From Planctomycetota bacterium (lineage in GTDB: Bacteria; Planctomycetota; Planctomycetia; Pirellulales; Pirellulaceae): a stretch of 38,776 nt of DNA. The DNA lies in contig JAGWWZ010000024.1 of the NCBI GenBank assembly GCA_018970165.1, positions 1 through 38,776 of the forward strand. The letters run 5' to 3'. A program made the position numbers and the translations under genes. Of the stretch, positions 9,801 through 18,047 are shown one piece after another (within the stretch, counting starts at the first letter, position 1; each line of letters begins with the position of its first letter). The notes under the pieces are model-generated. The model saw nothing but the letters and a program-made list of their open reading frames with translations, searched no databases and was not told where the DNA came from.

Positions 9801-9875
9801 ACACCCCAGGATGCCGCAGCTTGGACGTTGGCCGCTCGAGTTATCCTCAATCTCGATGCGACGATCACCAAGTAA
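6825..9875 (+). CDS. Planctomycete cytochrome c / DUF1549 / DUF1553 secreted protein
   Basis: A 1016-residue exported protein. A signal peptide (residues 1-27) is followed by the planctomycete-type cytochrome c domain with heme motif CSQCH at 45-49. The DUF1549 domain (around 140-370) carries a second CxxCH-type motif, CAQCH, near 332-336. A beta-rich middle region covers about 430-600. The DUF1553 domain (around 700-1000) begins near FARWLVDRDSPLTARVAVNR. This architecture is characteristic of planctomycetes, which carry many paralogs. They are thought to act in periplasmic redox or polysaccharide metabolism, but the chemistry is not settled. A DUF1501 partner gene is usually adjacent and is absent here. 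The signal peptide contains a 5-residue tandem duplication. Confidence 0.93.
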   Translation: MTANRQVRLSLIAMVCSGVALSGVAYGEESPDFRTQIQPILAEHCSQCHGVDQTTREGGLRLDLRASALQGGDSGSAAIVPGKSSESELLRRIHSQDPDEVMPPPSLKKPLSDPQKELLKRWIDSGANYQEHWAFVPPQMPQVKLDQPIHSKTYRTAVDWLIADTLHRKGWKSNGPAENWELCRRVYLDIIGVPPTPEQLEAFAKDGLEATIDRLMADERYGEKWARPWLDVARYSDTNGYEKDLQRDQWAWRDWVIDAINRDMPYDQFVIEQIAGDLLPGAGQDQMIATGFLRNSMINEEGAIVPEQFRMVEMFDRMDCVGKAVLGLSIQCAQCHSHKFDPITHDEYYGLFSFLNNSYEAKSWVYTPEQQAVIRDVRDSIAKEVESYRQSHASWREDLRTWRASVLAARPQWTPLRAELLETVSGLNHPVQEADESILMVGHWSNDVFMIAPATMDRITGLQFEILTHGELPFRGPGRSGIGTWELRELELLLKRPGSETWEKIKLASATADYSNPDTKSADGKNASGPVAYLIDGKDENVWKADRGLGLRNQSSVAVVQLETPLEGVKDCKLKIVWRQGDMVGSCRISVTDTPQPTAPTIDHDAMLDMVHHGSSETISEKEFFAWLNTRDDATAQRDAIASHWKRFPNAKTSVLHLAERESERARPTYLLQRGNWDQPLEPARPMMLTSFHPPKNQDEPARLKFARWLVDRDSPLTARVAVNRIWQNVFGEGLVETAEDFGTRAPIPEYLNVLDVLAIELMTHGWSQKQLLKSILMTDAYQRSAQSTAELLEVDPRNRWLTRGPRFRCDAESIRDIVLSAAGLLHHKVGGPSVIPPVPQNVLDYNFIYPGYWQAAPAPERYRRAVYMFRKRSMPDPVLNAFDAPNGDLSCARRMRSNTSLAALTGLNEPIFVEAAQGLALRVLRETPGDDAKRLQRAYLLSTSRLPNSEEQQAMLDFIQLQRKRLADGWLNPREIVTGDPSKMASLPEGTTPQDAAAWTLAARVILNLDATITK
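6870..6899 (+). repeat. 15-bp tandem duplication inside a signal peptide
   Basis: Two adjacent 15-bp units (6870-6884 and 6885-6899, 13 of 15 identical, core CTCCGGTGTTGCT) encode the repeated residues SGVA in the hydrophobic core of the signal peptide of the DUF1549/DUF1553 protein. The reading frame is kept. Confidence 0.75.
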
Positions 9876-9884
9876 CGCCATCGG

Positions 9885-11318
9885 CTACTTGCCGATGCAA
9901 AAACGACTGAACAGTGCGTCGAGAATATCGTTGTTGACGACCGTTCCCGCGACCTGCCCCAGTTCATCGAGCGCCATCCGCAACTCGCTCGCAACCACTT
10001 CGTCTCCCGACCCCAATTCGGTTGCCGTCCTTGCCTCATCGATTCGTTGAATCGCTCGATCCACCGCCTCGCGACATCGCTGGCCAGTCATCGGAACCAC
10101 ATCCTGTTCGCTTTCCCGTGTGCGAGCCAAGCAGGATGCGATCGCATGGAGCAACTCGTTGACACCTGTCCCTTTCCATGCGCTTACCGAGAATGAGGGA
10201 AGAGTTTTGCCATGCGGAGCAATGGTCTCGCTCAAATCCGCCTTGGTGACCACCCTCCACACATCGCATGGAGCATGGTCGGCGACGAGTTCGAAGCAAG
10301 ACTGGTCCCGTTCGTTACCGACACCATCGATCGATGGCAACATATCTGCGGGTGTGCAATACAGGACGAGATCCGCATCCCGAAGTTGGTGGATCGTCCC
10401 CCGTTGAGACTGGCGATCCGGGTCATGTTCCTTCGACGGAGGTTTCTCCAAATCGCTGTGTTGCTCGAGCATGTCATCGAGGCCCGCGGTGTCGATCAGA
10501 TCAAATACGAGACCATCGCGATCCTGTCTCGAACGGAGAAAGTCTCTCGTCGTTCCCGGCATATCGCTCGCGATCGCCACATCCTCGCGACTCATCGCAT
10601 TGAACAGCGAGCTTTTTCCGGCGTTGGGTAAACCAGCCAGCACAACGCGCGGAACCAACTGCTGACCGGAACGAAGTGAGAGTTGCGATTGAAGATCGGA
10701 CAATTGAGTTGCGGCCTGCGATAGACGTTTCAGGATATCCGCCTTGGACACAAATTCGATATCCTCGTCCACGAAGTCGAGCCCAGCTTCGATGTCTGCG
10801 AGCAATTCGATCAGGTTGCGTCGCAGCATTTTGAGAGGCTCCGACAGCCCTCCCGCCAACTGCTCGAGCGCCACGCGCATCGCTCGCTCTCCCTTGGCGT
10901 GAATGAGTCCCAATACCGCTTCGCATTGCGTCAGGTCCATCCGACCTGCCAAATAGGCTCGCAGGGTGAACTCGCCACCCTGAGCCAACCGCGCACCGAG
11001 CGAAATGATCCTGCCTTCCACCTCGCGCAGCAGAACCGGTGCACCGAGCATATGGAGCTCTGCCGATGGCTGGCCGGTATAGCTGCGATCGGTCGGCCAG
11101 CAGAAAATCGCTACAGGAAAATGTCCCAGTTGAGGTAGGCTGATGACTTCTTCGATCACCCGCGCATAGCGATGCGCGAGCAGGGATTCCCGAGCATTGG
11201 GAAAGAGATCTCTGAGGATTGCAATCGTTTTTGGGCCGGTGATGCGGATGATCCCGCGCGGCGCACCTTCGTCTCCTGTTGCGATGGCGCAAATCGTCGT
11301 ATCGGTCTCGAATCGCAC
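9885..11318 (-). CDS. mnmE: tRNA uridine-5-carboxymethylaminomethyl modification GTPase MnmE
   Basis: MnmE works with MnmG to modify U34 of certain tRNAs in the cytoplasm. I start it at GTG 11318 (477 residues), because the ATG at 11372 would run into the upstream kinase gene, whose stop is at 11329. The N-terminal tetrahydrofolate-binding domain begins with TICAIATGDEGAPRGIIRITG. The helical domain contains LTQCEAVLGLI near 129-139. The inserted GTPase domain has G1 GLPNAGKSS at 229-237, G2 GTTRD near 255-259, G3 DTAGL and G4 TKAD. The protein ends in the invariant FCIGK tail. The gene lies 10 bp behind the kinase stop and is probably co-transcribed with it. It meets the DUF1549/DUF1553 gene tail-to-tail with 9 bp between them. 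Confidence 0.93.
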   Translation of the reverse strand: MRFETDTTICAIATGDEGAPRGIIRITGPKTIAILRDLFPNARESLLAHRYARVIEEVISLPQLGHFPVAIFCWPTDRSYTGQPSAELHMLGAPVLLREVEGRIISLGARLAQGGEFTLRAYLAGRMDLTQCEAVLGLIHAKGERAMRVALEQLAGGLSEPLKMLRRNLIELLADIEAGLDFVDEDIEFVSKADILKRLSQAATQLSDLQSQLSLRSGQQLVPRVVLAGLPNAGKSSLFNAMSREDVAIASDMPGTTRDFLRSRQDRDGLVFDLIDTAGLDDMLEQHSDLEKPPSKEHDPDRQSQRGTIHQLRDADLVLYCTPADMLPSIDGVGNERDQSCFELVADHAPCDVWRVVTKADLSETIAPHGKTLPSFSVSAWKGTGVNELLHAIASCLARTRESEQDVVPMTGQRCREAVDRAIQRIDEARTATELGSGDEVVASELRMALDELGQVAGTVVNNDILDALFSRFCIGK

Positions 11319-11328
11319 AGGCTGGTTC

Positions 11329-12459
11329 TCACTTCGCTTCCGATTCGATATCCAATCGCCGCAGTTCCTCAATCCAGACTCGAATATCGTGATCGTATTC
11401 CGTGGCCAGATTACTCAAGACCAATTGGCGATGGAAGGATGCCGCTCCCTCGTGCAACAGTTCCGCCGCCTCCGCACTCGGAAACCGACGAGATGGATCG
11501 GGAGAGATCAGGCCTCGGCAAAAATTCATCAACAGGTCGTTGCATGAGACCTCGGGTGGCAGGATTTCATGTAAGCGATTCGGAAGCGATCGCTTTTGCT
11601 CGAGCAGATCGCGATAGGAATCGGTCTCGCTGAAACAGGGGCGTCCCGAGAGAAGCTCGATAAGGACATAGCCTGTGGATGCCAAATCCGAACGAGGAGA
11701 GACCGGAGCGTTCTCCAAAACCTCGGGGGCTGCGTATACAGGAGTTACCGTAAAGACTGGAGGCTGATGCCCCATCGAAAATGCCGATCCGATATCGATT
11801 AGCTTCGCCTGACCCGTCCTCTTGACCATGATATTCGAGGGTTTGATATCGCCGTGAACGATATTCTCGCGATGCATCGCAGCCAAGGCAGCTAAACAAT
11901 CTCGCACAATGGCTACAGCGATACCCGCTTTGAATCGAGCGTGAACCGGACCAGCGGTAATGACAACGTTGTTGATGTATTCCCATCGACGCGCCGACAA
12001 TTTCGATCGCAGGGTCGCCAATCGTTCCAATCGGAGCAGATCCCGAAGATCGTAACCATCGATCCACTCCATAATCAAAATGCGGATGCGGTTTCGATCG
12101 ATGAAGTCATGCACGTCCAAGACACCATCGTGCTGGATCCTGGCGACTTCCGCCGCAACGGACCCGATCCGCGTCATCGCGTCATCGTACGCCGCTTGTG
12201 TTCCATATCGCTCCGGCGAGAAAATTTTCATCGCGACCGGCAACGCGAACCCATCAGATCCGTAACGGGTCGAGTAAAAGACTACCCCCTGGCCACCGCT
12301 GCCGAGCACCTTCTCTAACCTCTGGTATTCCGTCCACTGCAGCCGACGATCTTTCAGCAAAAAATCGTAGCGGGACACTAACTCCGGATTGCCGGATTGC
12401 GTCGATTCCCCTCCAATCGTGCGGGTTCGAAAGTCGCCGGCAAAAGTTGTAGAATTCAT
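11329..12459 (-). CDS. Small serine/threonine protein kinase (Hanks type)
   Basis: A 376-residue kinase when started at ATG 12459 (MNSTTFAGDF). The glycine loop GSGGQG is at 53-58 and the catalytic lysine is in VAMKIF (K78). The catalytic loop reads HGDIKPSNI (202-210), so the usual HRD arginine is a glycine and the kinase is of the non-RD kind. The metal-binding DFG is DIG (222-224). An APE motif is at 244-246. There is no transmembrane segment and no C-terminal sensor domain, unlike many planctomycete kinases. It lies just upstream of mnmE on the same strand and is divergent from the TPR-like gene. The signal and targets are unknown. Confidence 0.88.
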   Translation of the reverse strand: MNSTTFAGDFRTRTIGGESTQSGNPELVSRYDFLLKDRRLQWTEYQRLEKVLGSGGQGVVFYSTRYGSDGFALPVAMKIFSPERYGTQAAYDDAMTRIGSVAAEVARIQHDGVLDVHDFIDRNRIRILIMEWIDGYDLRDLLRLERLATLRSKLSARRWEYINNVVITAGPVHARFKAGIAVAIVRDCLAALAAMHRENIVHGDIKPSNIMVKRTGQAKLIDIGSAFSMGHQPPVFTVTPVYAAPEVLENAPVSPRSDLASTGYVLIELLSGRPCFSETDSYRDLLEQKRSLPNRLHEILPPEVSCNDLLMNFCRGLISPDPSRRFPSAEAAELLHEGAASFHRQLVLSNLATEYDHDIRVWIEELRRLDIESEAK

Positions 12460-12479
12460 GGAGTGTTTCCCAATCGGCA

Positions 12480-15110
12480 ATGAGGTCCGAAGTGATCGTG
12501 AGGCATGACGAGGCTTTCCCCAAGACGATTTTCTATTGTAACGGAATCGCACGGTTTGCGAGTACATCGACTTGCACTCCGTTTACTGCACACTCGACGT
12601 TTATTGCACACTCGACTTGCTTGATATTGTCGATCTGCTTATTCGCGGCCTATGCTAGCAACTCGACTAATACTTCCTGGGGACAGGAATCTCCGAATCG
12701 GCCCTATGGAATGTCGGGGATTGCACAGTCACCCGATATTCGATGGATCGAATCTTTGATTGACGACGGTTTTTCAAAATTCGCACTCGATGCTTGTGAA
12801 AGTCGACTGAAACTTCATTCGCAGGATTCCGATCCCTACGCGCAGTGGTTGATGCTGGCGATGCATGCACAAACAGCGATGGAGCTAGAGACCTTTGACT
12901 TTTCAGGCGAGCCGAGGGGTTTGGATGCGATCCGCAAGGGGATCGAAGAACGAACGCAGAGCACCCGAGGAACTCCGCGCGAGTATTGGGTTCGATGGAA
13001 GGCGGGTTGGTGTCAATGGCTGATCCAGCAGCGAGCGCTCGGGAGTTACATGGCTGTCCCTACGCGCGAACCACTGAAGGAGTGGGTCATCGCCTCCATT
13101 CGTCAGTCACTCGATGCGGTGGAACAATTGCAGTTGGATACCCGCAAGCTAGCGACCGGATCGGGCAAATCCATCACCAACGATCAGAAACTGGATTTGC
13201 AGGGGCGATTGGCCTTGCTGCAAGCGGATTTGCTTTATCAAAGAGCGCAGTGTTATCCACCCATGAGCGATGATCGATCCGCAGCGGCGGCTGAGATGCT
13301 TCGTTCGTTGGATCAAGCTCTTGGAAAACTTCCTGCCGACTGGATTCATCGTCCTTCTTTGGCTATCGCCCGTATTCGCGGCCAGATTTTGCTTGGTCAA
13401 TATGACGATGCGATCTCCAGCGCGAACAAACTTTGGGAGAGCTTGCATGCGGAAAGCGATACGCGCGCTACATCGCTTCAATATGAAGGAGCCTTGGCCG
13501 TCGTAGGAGCCCGAGCTTCGCGACTCAAGGGTCAATCCGACGCGTTCCTCGCATGGATCGAGCGAGGTGGTGGGCCGATGGCGTCCCCTGAGCTGGCGAT
13601 GGAGCAATTCGCAGCCGATTTGGATCGAGGAGGCGATCAAGCCGCAGAGAAGGCACTGGAGTGGAAGCGAGCGGTTGGCAAACGGTTTGGTCCCTATTGG
13701 GAACAACGACTCGATGCCATGCTCGTTTCGAATAACTCTGCAACGCAGCGCAATAGCAAGGTGCCATCGTTGGAGATTCTGCGCATCGAAATCCGGCAAC
13801 TGCTCAACGCCAAACGCTTCGAAGAAGCGATCGAAAAACTGCGGCAGGCCGAAATTGCCGCCGCACAGTTGCAGGCTGAAGAAGAAGCGTTGGCATTCGG
13901 CATGCAAGTCGCAGCAGTCCACGACAGCCAAGGGCAACGAGATCAGGCTGCGAAGGCTTTCTTCGAAGCTGCTTTGCATTATCCCGGTCAGCCGAAAGCT
14001 GCCGCGGCATCATTGATGGGAGCTTGGCTGATCCGCCCAAACATCGACGCGAACGTCGAACCATCGTCGAAAAACCGTTCGCTCTATCGAGAACGATTGC
14101 TCGCTACGGCTCTGAAATGGCCAACGACCGATGCTGCGAAGCAGGCGGTGGATTGGTTCGAGCGGGATTGCCTTTCGCAAGACACGATTGCCCCGAACCT
14201 TCAACTCTGGACCGAACGAACTGCGGCAACGAAGAAAACATCCTCATCGATCGGCCGATATCTTCTTGGAATGTGCGTCAAGAACGATGCATGGGTCGAG
14301 CCCTTGAGCAAGCTGCATGTCGACTTGGATGAATCTTTGAAATCGCTTCGAGGATCCTTGGTCGATACTTACAGCGAAGTGGACCGCGACCGACTGCGAA
14401 CTTGGATTGCCACCACGGAATTCGATTTGCGCTGGTCGACCCTTGCGGTCGATGGGGATTCAAGCACTTGGCTTGGCAACCTGTCGCGCCTCGTTTCAGG
14501 CGGAACTTCGGGCACACCGATCACCGATGACATGCTGCGTGAATCGCTTTCAAATTGGCAAGACGATCCACTTGCGCGACTTGGGATTCTTTGGTTCGCT
14601 TGCGAGTCGAGAGCTTCCGCGATGCTCTCTCGGTCGACGGCCCCTTCGGAGCAGGAGTATCGACAATTCGATGCCTTGCAAAGAATCCTGAAGGGTGAAC
14701 GCGATTTGGATTCGGCATATCCCCTTGGCCCAGCTATCGAAGGAACACTAAGGCGATCCATGCGATTCTATGAGATGCTGGCTTCCGGAATCGGAGGAGA
14801 TTGGAGCGGCATTCTTAAGCAACTCGAACAGGAACGGGACGCGAATAAGAAATCTGCTTGGTGGCTGTATCGAAGCGCACGGGTACTGCAGTCGATCGAG
14901 CCCCAGCGCCAAGAAGCGATTCCATGGTATCGGCTGTTGGCAAGCGGTTTTCCCGCGGGGAGTGAAGCTTGGCTCGAAGCTCGGGCTCGAACCGCGCAGA
15001 CCCTGCGTTGGTCCGGCGACAGCAAGGGAGCCGATCAGCTGCGGGACCTCGTATTCGCAACCTATCCTGCAGCCGAGCCGAAATGGCGTACCCGTTTCGA
15101 AGCCAAATGA
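12480..15110 (+). CDS. Secreted TPR-like helical repeat protein
   Basis: An 876-residue protein whose start is uncertain. ATG 12480 leaves only 20 bp to the divergent kinase, and in-frame GTG codons at 12492 and 12498 are alternatives. A hydrophobic export segment (CLILSICLFAAYA) lies near residues 48-60, so the n-region is unusually long. The rest is helical, with TPR-like units (for example RFEEAIEKLRQAE near 442-454 and RDQAAKAFFEAALHYPGQ near 485-502). No catalytic motif is visible. It is probably a periplasmic scaffold. A perfect hairpin directly follows the stop. An 18-bp tandem duplication sits in the N-terminal coding region. Confidence 0.72.
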   Translation: MRSEVIVRHDEAFPKTIFYCNGIARFASTSTCTPFTAHSTFIAHSTCLILSICLFAAYASNSTNTSWGQESPNRPYGMSGIAQSPDIRWIESLIDDGFSKFALDACESRLKLHSQDSDPYAQWLMLAMHAQTAMELETFDFSGEPRGLDAIRKGIEERTQSTRGTPREYWVRWKAGWCQWLIQQRALGSYMAVPTREPLKEWVIASIRQSLDAVEQLQLDTRKLATGSGKSITNDQKLDLQGRLALLQADLLYQRAQCYPPMSDDRSAAAAEMLRSLDQALGKLPADWIHRPSLAIARIRGQILLGQYDDAISSANKLWESLHAESDTRATSLQYEGALAVVGARASRLKGQSDAFLAWIERGGGPMASPELAMEQFAADLDRGGDQAAEKALEWKRAVGKRFGPYWEQRLDAMLVSNNSATQRNSKVPSLEILRIEIRQLLNAKRFEEAIEKLRQAEIAAAQLQAEEEALAFGMQVAAVHDSQGQRDQAAKAFFEAALHYPGQPKAAAASLMGAWLIRPNIDANVEPSSKNRSLYRERLLATALKWPTTDAAKQAVDWFERDCLSQDTIAPNLQLWTERTAATKKTSSSIGRYLLGMCVKNDAWVEPLSKLHVDLDESLKSLRGSLVDTYSEVDRDRLRTWIATTEFDLRWSTLAVDGDSSTWLGNLSRLVSGGTSGTPITDDMLRESLSNWQDDPLARLGILWFACESRASAMLSRSTAPSEQEYRQFDALQRILKGERDLDSAYPLGPAIEGTLRRSMRFYEMLASGIGGDWSGILKQLEQERDANKKSAWWLYRSARVLQSIEPQRQEAIPWYRLLASGFPAGSEAWLEARARTAQTLRWSGDSKGADQLRDLVFATYPAAEPKWRTRFEAK
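12581..12616 (+). repeat. 18-bp tandem duplication in N-terminal coding region
   Basis: Two head-to-tail 18-bp units, 12581-12598 and 12599-12616, differ at one base (unit GTTTAYTGCACACTCGAC). They encode a 6-residue repeat (FTAHST, FIAHST) just before the hydrophobic export segment of the TPR-like protein. Confidence 0.85.
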
Positions 15111-15139
15111 ACAGAAGCCACCGGTGAGGTGGCTTCTGT
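15111..15139. terminator. Perfect 12-bp hairpin after the TPR-like gene
   Basis: ACAGAAGCCACC (15111-15122) and GGTGGCTTCTGT (15128-15139) pair perfectly around a 5-base loop, starting directly after the TGA at 15108-15110. It sits between convergent genes and could end transcription from both sides. There is no long T-run on either side, so it is either a weak intrinsic terminator or a 3'-end stabiliser. Confidence 0.7.
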
Positions 15140-15164
15140 AGATGGATTTATCGATTCGTTCTGC

Positions 15165-15209
15165 GCCGTGTTACTGGACGCCGTGTTACTGGACGCCGTG
15201 TTACTTGAA
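15165..15209 (-). repeat. 15-bp tandem repeat carrying the M16 peptidase stop codon, about 2.8 copies
   Basis: The 15-bp unit GCCGTGTTACTGGAC (plus-strand reading) occurs at 15165-15179 and 15180-15194, then as a 13/15 copy at 15195-15209. The copy at 15195 holds the TAA stop (15201-15203) of the M16 gene. Because 15 is a multiple of three, the other copies place further in-frame TAA codons at 15186-15188 and 15171-15173. Confidence 0.9.
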
Positions 15210-17951
15210 ATCGCCAGCTCGGATAATCACCAACCGCTTGGGATCAATGTAACGTTGCCATGCGGCCCGTACTTGTTCCGTAGTGAGTGCTTCGATCTGC
15301 TGCTCCTCTGCGGCGATATACCCAAAGTCGCGACCGAGATCGAGATTGGATGCCAATTGTCCAGCGATGGCACCATCGGAAGCGCGACCGATTTTGCGAG
15401 CTTCTAGATAAGCCTTCTTAGCATCATCGAGTTCTTTCTCGGTCGGACCATCTTGGATGAAGCGAGTCAGTTCTTCCATCGCGGCCTTCTCCACAGCATC
15501 GATGTTCTCCGGATTCGTGATTGCATTGATCGAGAAGCGAGCATCGTTGCCTCGCGATGGGATCGAAATCGAACTGGTCACTCCGTAGGAGAGCCCTTCC
15601 TTCTGGCGAATCCGATCTCCCAAACGAGAGGAGAGAGTACCGCCACCGAGAATGAAGTTGCCGAGTTCCAACGGGATGTCATCTTCGCTTTCATCGTTCA
15701 TCGCAAACGACAAACCGGTAAGAAACACCGCATTGGCCTTGTCGGGAGTGATGATGTTGTCTTTCTTGCCGGTTTGATCTTTCTTGACATCGCGTTCCAC
15801 ACGCTCAAAACGAGTGGAGGATTTCCAATCCTTGAGGGCTTCGCCGATTTCCTTGAGTGCTACTTCGGGATCGAAATCGCCGACGATCGCCACTTCGCCA
15901 ACGGCAGCGGAGATTTGATCGTTGTAAACCGATACGATGCGGTCGAGAGTTACACTCTTTGCATCTTCGATCATTTCATCGACGGTGCGGGCATAGCGCA
16001 CGTCTCCTTTCTCGTAGTCGGATAGGGCACGCGACAGTTCGGCGCCTGCGAGCATCGCTGGTTCGGTGGTCATCTGGGCCATGCCCGCGATCGATCGAGC
16101 CTTCATCTGTTCGAATTCCTCTTCGGAGAAGGCAGGATTGCGCAGGATTTCCGCGAGCAGCTTGATTCCTTCGCCGAGCGAATCCTTCTTGGCTTGGATG
16201 CTGAAGGAGAGTTGTCCGGCACCGCCACCGCCACCACCGGCACCGCGTCCGCCGCGACGTCCGCCTCCTCCACCGCCAGCACCGATCTGAACACCCAGTT
16301 CATCCATCTTTTGTCGGAGTGCTTGGCGATCGTACTTCTTGGTTCCAGACATCAACATCGACGCAACCATTCCGGCTGCTACCGACTGATTCATCAAGGA
16401 GTCTTCGTTTCCATAGCGAAGGGTCATCGTCATATTGACGGTATCGCCGCGGTTCTTCTTAGGAAGAAGAGCGACTTGGATGCCGTCCATCTTCACGACC
16501 GAGGTTCGAGCATCGATGTTCGCCGGAGAAGGATCGAATTCCTCACCGGAAGCGATTGCGTTTCCACCCTTGTAGTTTTCTACAATGGCAGCGATTGATT
16601 CGACGGCAGGGACACTCAATCGTTGCGGCTGATCGACGGGAATGAAACGACCGATGGTTCGGTTCTGGACTTTGAAGTAGGTTTTTGCGACACGATTCAC
16701 ATCGTCCGCTGTCACGGCCGCGAGTCGATCGCGTTGAACGAACCAGAGTCGCCAGTCACCGAGGGCCGATGCAGAGCTGAGGGCTTGCGACATCCCTGCG
16801 GCATTGGCCATGCTGTCTTCATATCGGCGTTTGGCTCGAAGTTTCGCGCGATCGATCTCCTCTTGAGTAAACGAAGTCGATTCCAGATTCTCCGACAGTT
16901 CCAGCAAGACTGCCTCGGCCTCTTCCATCTTCCCTTCGGCGGGTGTTACCGAGAATTGGAACAAGCCGGGATCGTGCGCGTTGTCGGCGAATGCGCTAGC
17001 GCTGGTCGCGATCCCCGGTTCGATCAGCTTGCGATCCAAGCGACCGACTTTGTCCTCGGAAAGCACACTGGCGAGAATCGACAGCGGAGCCCAGTCAGGA
17101 TGCGATGCAGCAGGAATGTGATAAGCCGTCATCAAGGCGCCGATCTTGCCGACCCGTCGAAGGATCACGGTCCGTTCGCCATCCTGAGGAGGCTCTTCGG
17201 TGTAAGTAGCATTCAAGTTTCTATCTGGTTTTTGAATGGATCCAAAATACTTGTCCGCCAACTCGAGGGCTCGCTTCTCCTCGAATTTGCCGGTTACGAT
17301 CAACACGGCGTTATCCGGTTGATAGAACCGCTTGTAGAAGTCCCGAAGATTGTCGATTGGAACTCGTTCGATATCGGATCGGTTTCCGATGGTGGTCTTG
17401 CCGTAGTTGTGCCACTCGTAGGCAACGGCCTGGACGCGTTGTGAGAGAACGTTTTCGGGGCTGTTCTCGCCTCGCTCAAATTCGTTGCGTACAACGGTGA
17501 ACTCCGACATCAAGTCTTCGCGTTTGATCAAGCTATTGACCAGTCGATCGCATTCGAGTTGGATCGCGAACTCCAGATTCTCGTCGGTGGCAGGGAGGGT
17601 TTCGAAGTAGTTGGTGCGATCGACGTTGGTGGTTCCGTTGAAGTTCGCGCCGTGATCTCGAAGGGCTTTGGGGACTTCCGGAAACGTCGGAGTCCCCTTG
17701 AAGACCATGTGCTCGAGCAAGTGAGCCATGCCCGCTTCGCCGTATCCTTCGTGCCGAGACCCGACCAGCACCGTCATGTTGACACTGATCGTAGGCCGCG
17801 AAGGATCCGGGAAGAGAATCAACCGACCTCCATTTTCAAACTTGTACTCTGTGATTCCTTCGACCGTGGCGACTCGCTGTGGCGGTGCAGCATACGCGCC
17901 GGTGGCACAGCAACAGATCGCTGCACATAAGAGAAATTTACGCAACATCAT
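15201..17951 (-). CDS. Secreted M16 family zinc metallopeptidase (pitrilysin-like, two-domain)
   Basis: A 916-residue protein with a signal peptide (cleavage near A21/A22, AYA|APPQ). The inverted zinc motif HxxEH is HLLEH at 77-81. The third zinc ligand is probably in RNEFERGE near 155. A second M16 domain (from about 480) has no HxxEH, the usual active plus inactive half arrangement of single-chain members, which close like a clam around peptides. A glycine/arginine-rich insert lies near residues 550-575 (GGGGGGRRGGRGAGG). The probable location is the periplasm or outer membrane. The stop codon lies in a 15-bp tandem repeat. Confidence 0.92.
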   Translation of the reverse strand: MMLRKFLLCAAICCCATGAYAAPPQRVATVEGITEYKFENGGRLILFPDPSRPTISVNMTVLVGSRHEGYGEAGMAHLLEHMVFKGTPTFPEVPKALRDHGANFNGTTNVDRTNYFETLPATDENLEFAIQLECDRLVNSLIKREDLMSEFTVVRNEFERGENSPENVLSQRVQAVAYEWHNYGKTTIGNRSDIERVPIDNLRDFYKRFYQPDNAVLIVTGKFEEKRALELADKYFGSIQKPDRNLNATYTEEPPQDGERTVILRRVGKIGALMTAYHIPAASHPDWAPLSILASVLSEDKVGRLDRKLIEPGIATSASAFADNAHDPGLFQFSVTPAEGKMEEAEAVLLELSENLESTSFTQEEIDRAKLRAKRRYEDSMANAAGMSQALSSASALGDWRLWFVQRDRLAAVTADDVNRVAKTYFKVQNRTIGRFIPVDQPQRLSVPAVESIAAIVENYKGGNAIASGEEFDPSPANIDARTSVVKMDGIQVALLPKKNRGDTVNMTMTLRYGNEDSLMNQSVAAGMVASMLMSGTKKYDRQALRQKMDELGVQIGAGGGGGGRRGGRGAGGGGGGAGQLSFSIQAKKDSLGEGIKLLAEILRNPAFSEEEFEQMKARSIAGMAQMTTEPAMLAGAELSRALSDYEKGDVRYARTVDEMIEDAKSVTLDRIVSVYNDQISAAVGEVAIVGDFDPEVALKEIGEALKDWKSSTRFERVERDVKKDQTGKKDNIITPDKANAVFLTGLSFAMNDESEDDIPLELGNFILGGGTLSSRLGDRIRQKEGLSYGVTSSISIPSRGNDARFSINAITNPENIDAVEKAAMEELTRFIQDGPTEKELDDAKKAYLEARKIGRASDGAIAGQLASNLDLGRDFGYIAAEEQQIEALTTEQVRAAWQRYIDPKRLVIIRAGDFK

Positions 17952-18047
17952 CCAACCCCCCTAATAAATTAGAAACACAACGCAGGATGCGATTATAGGC
18001 AATAGAGAAGCCTTTGGGGATCCGCTTGGGAAGGGCGAAAAGGCGAA

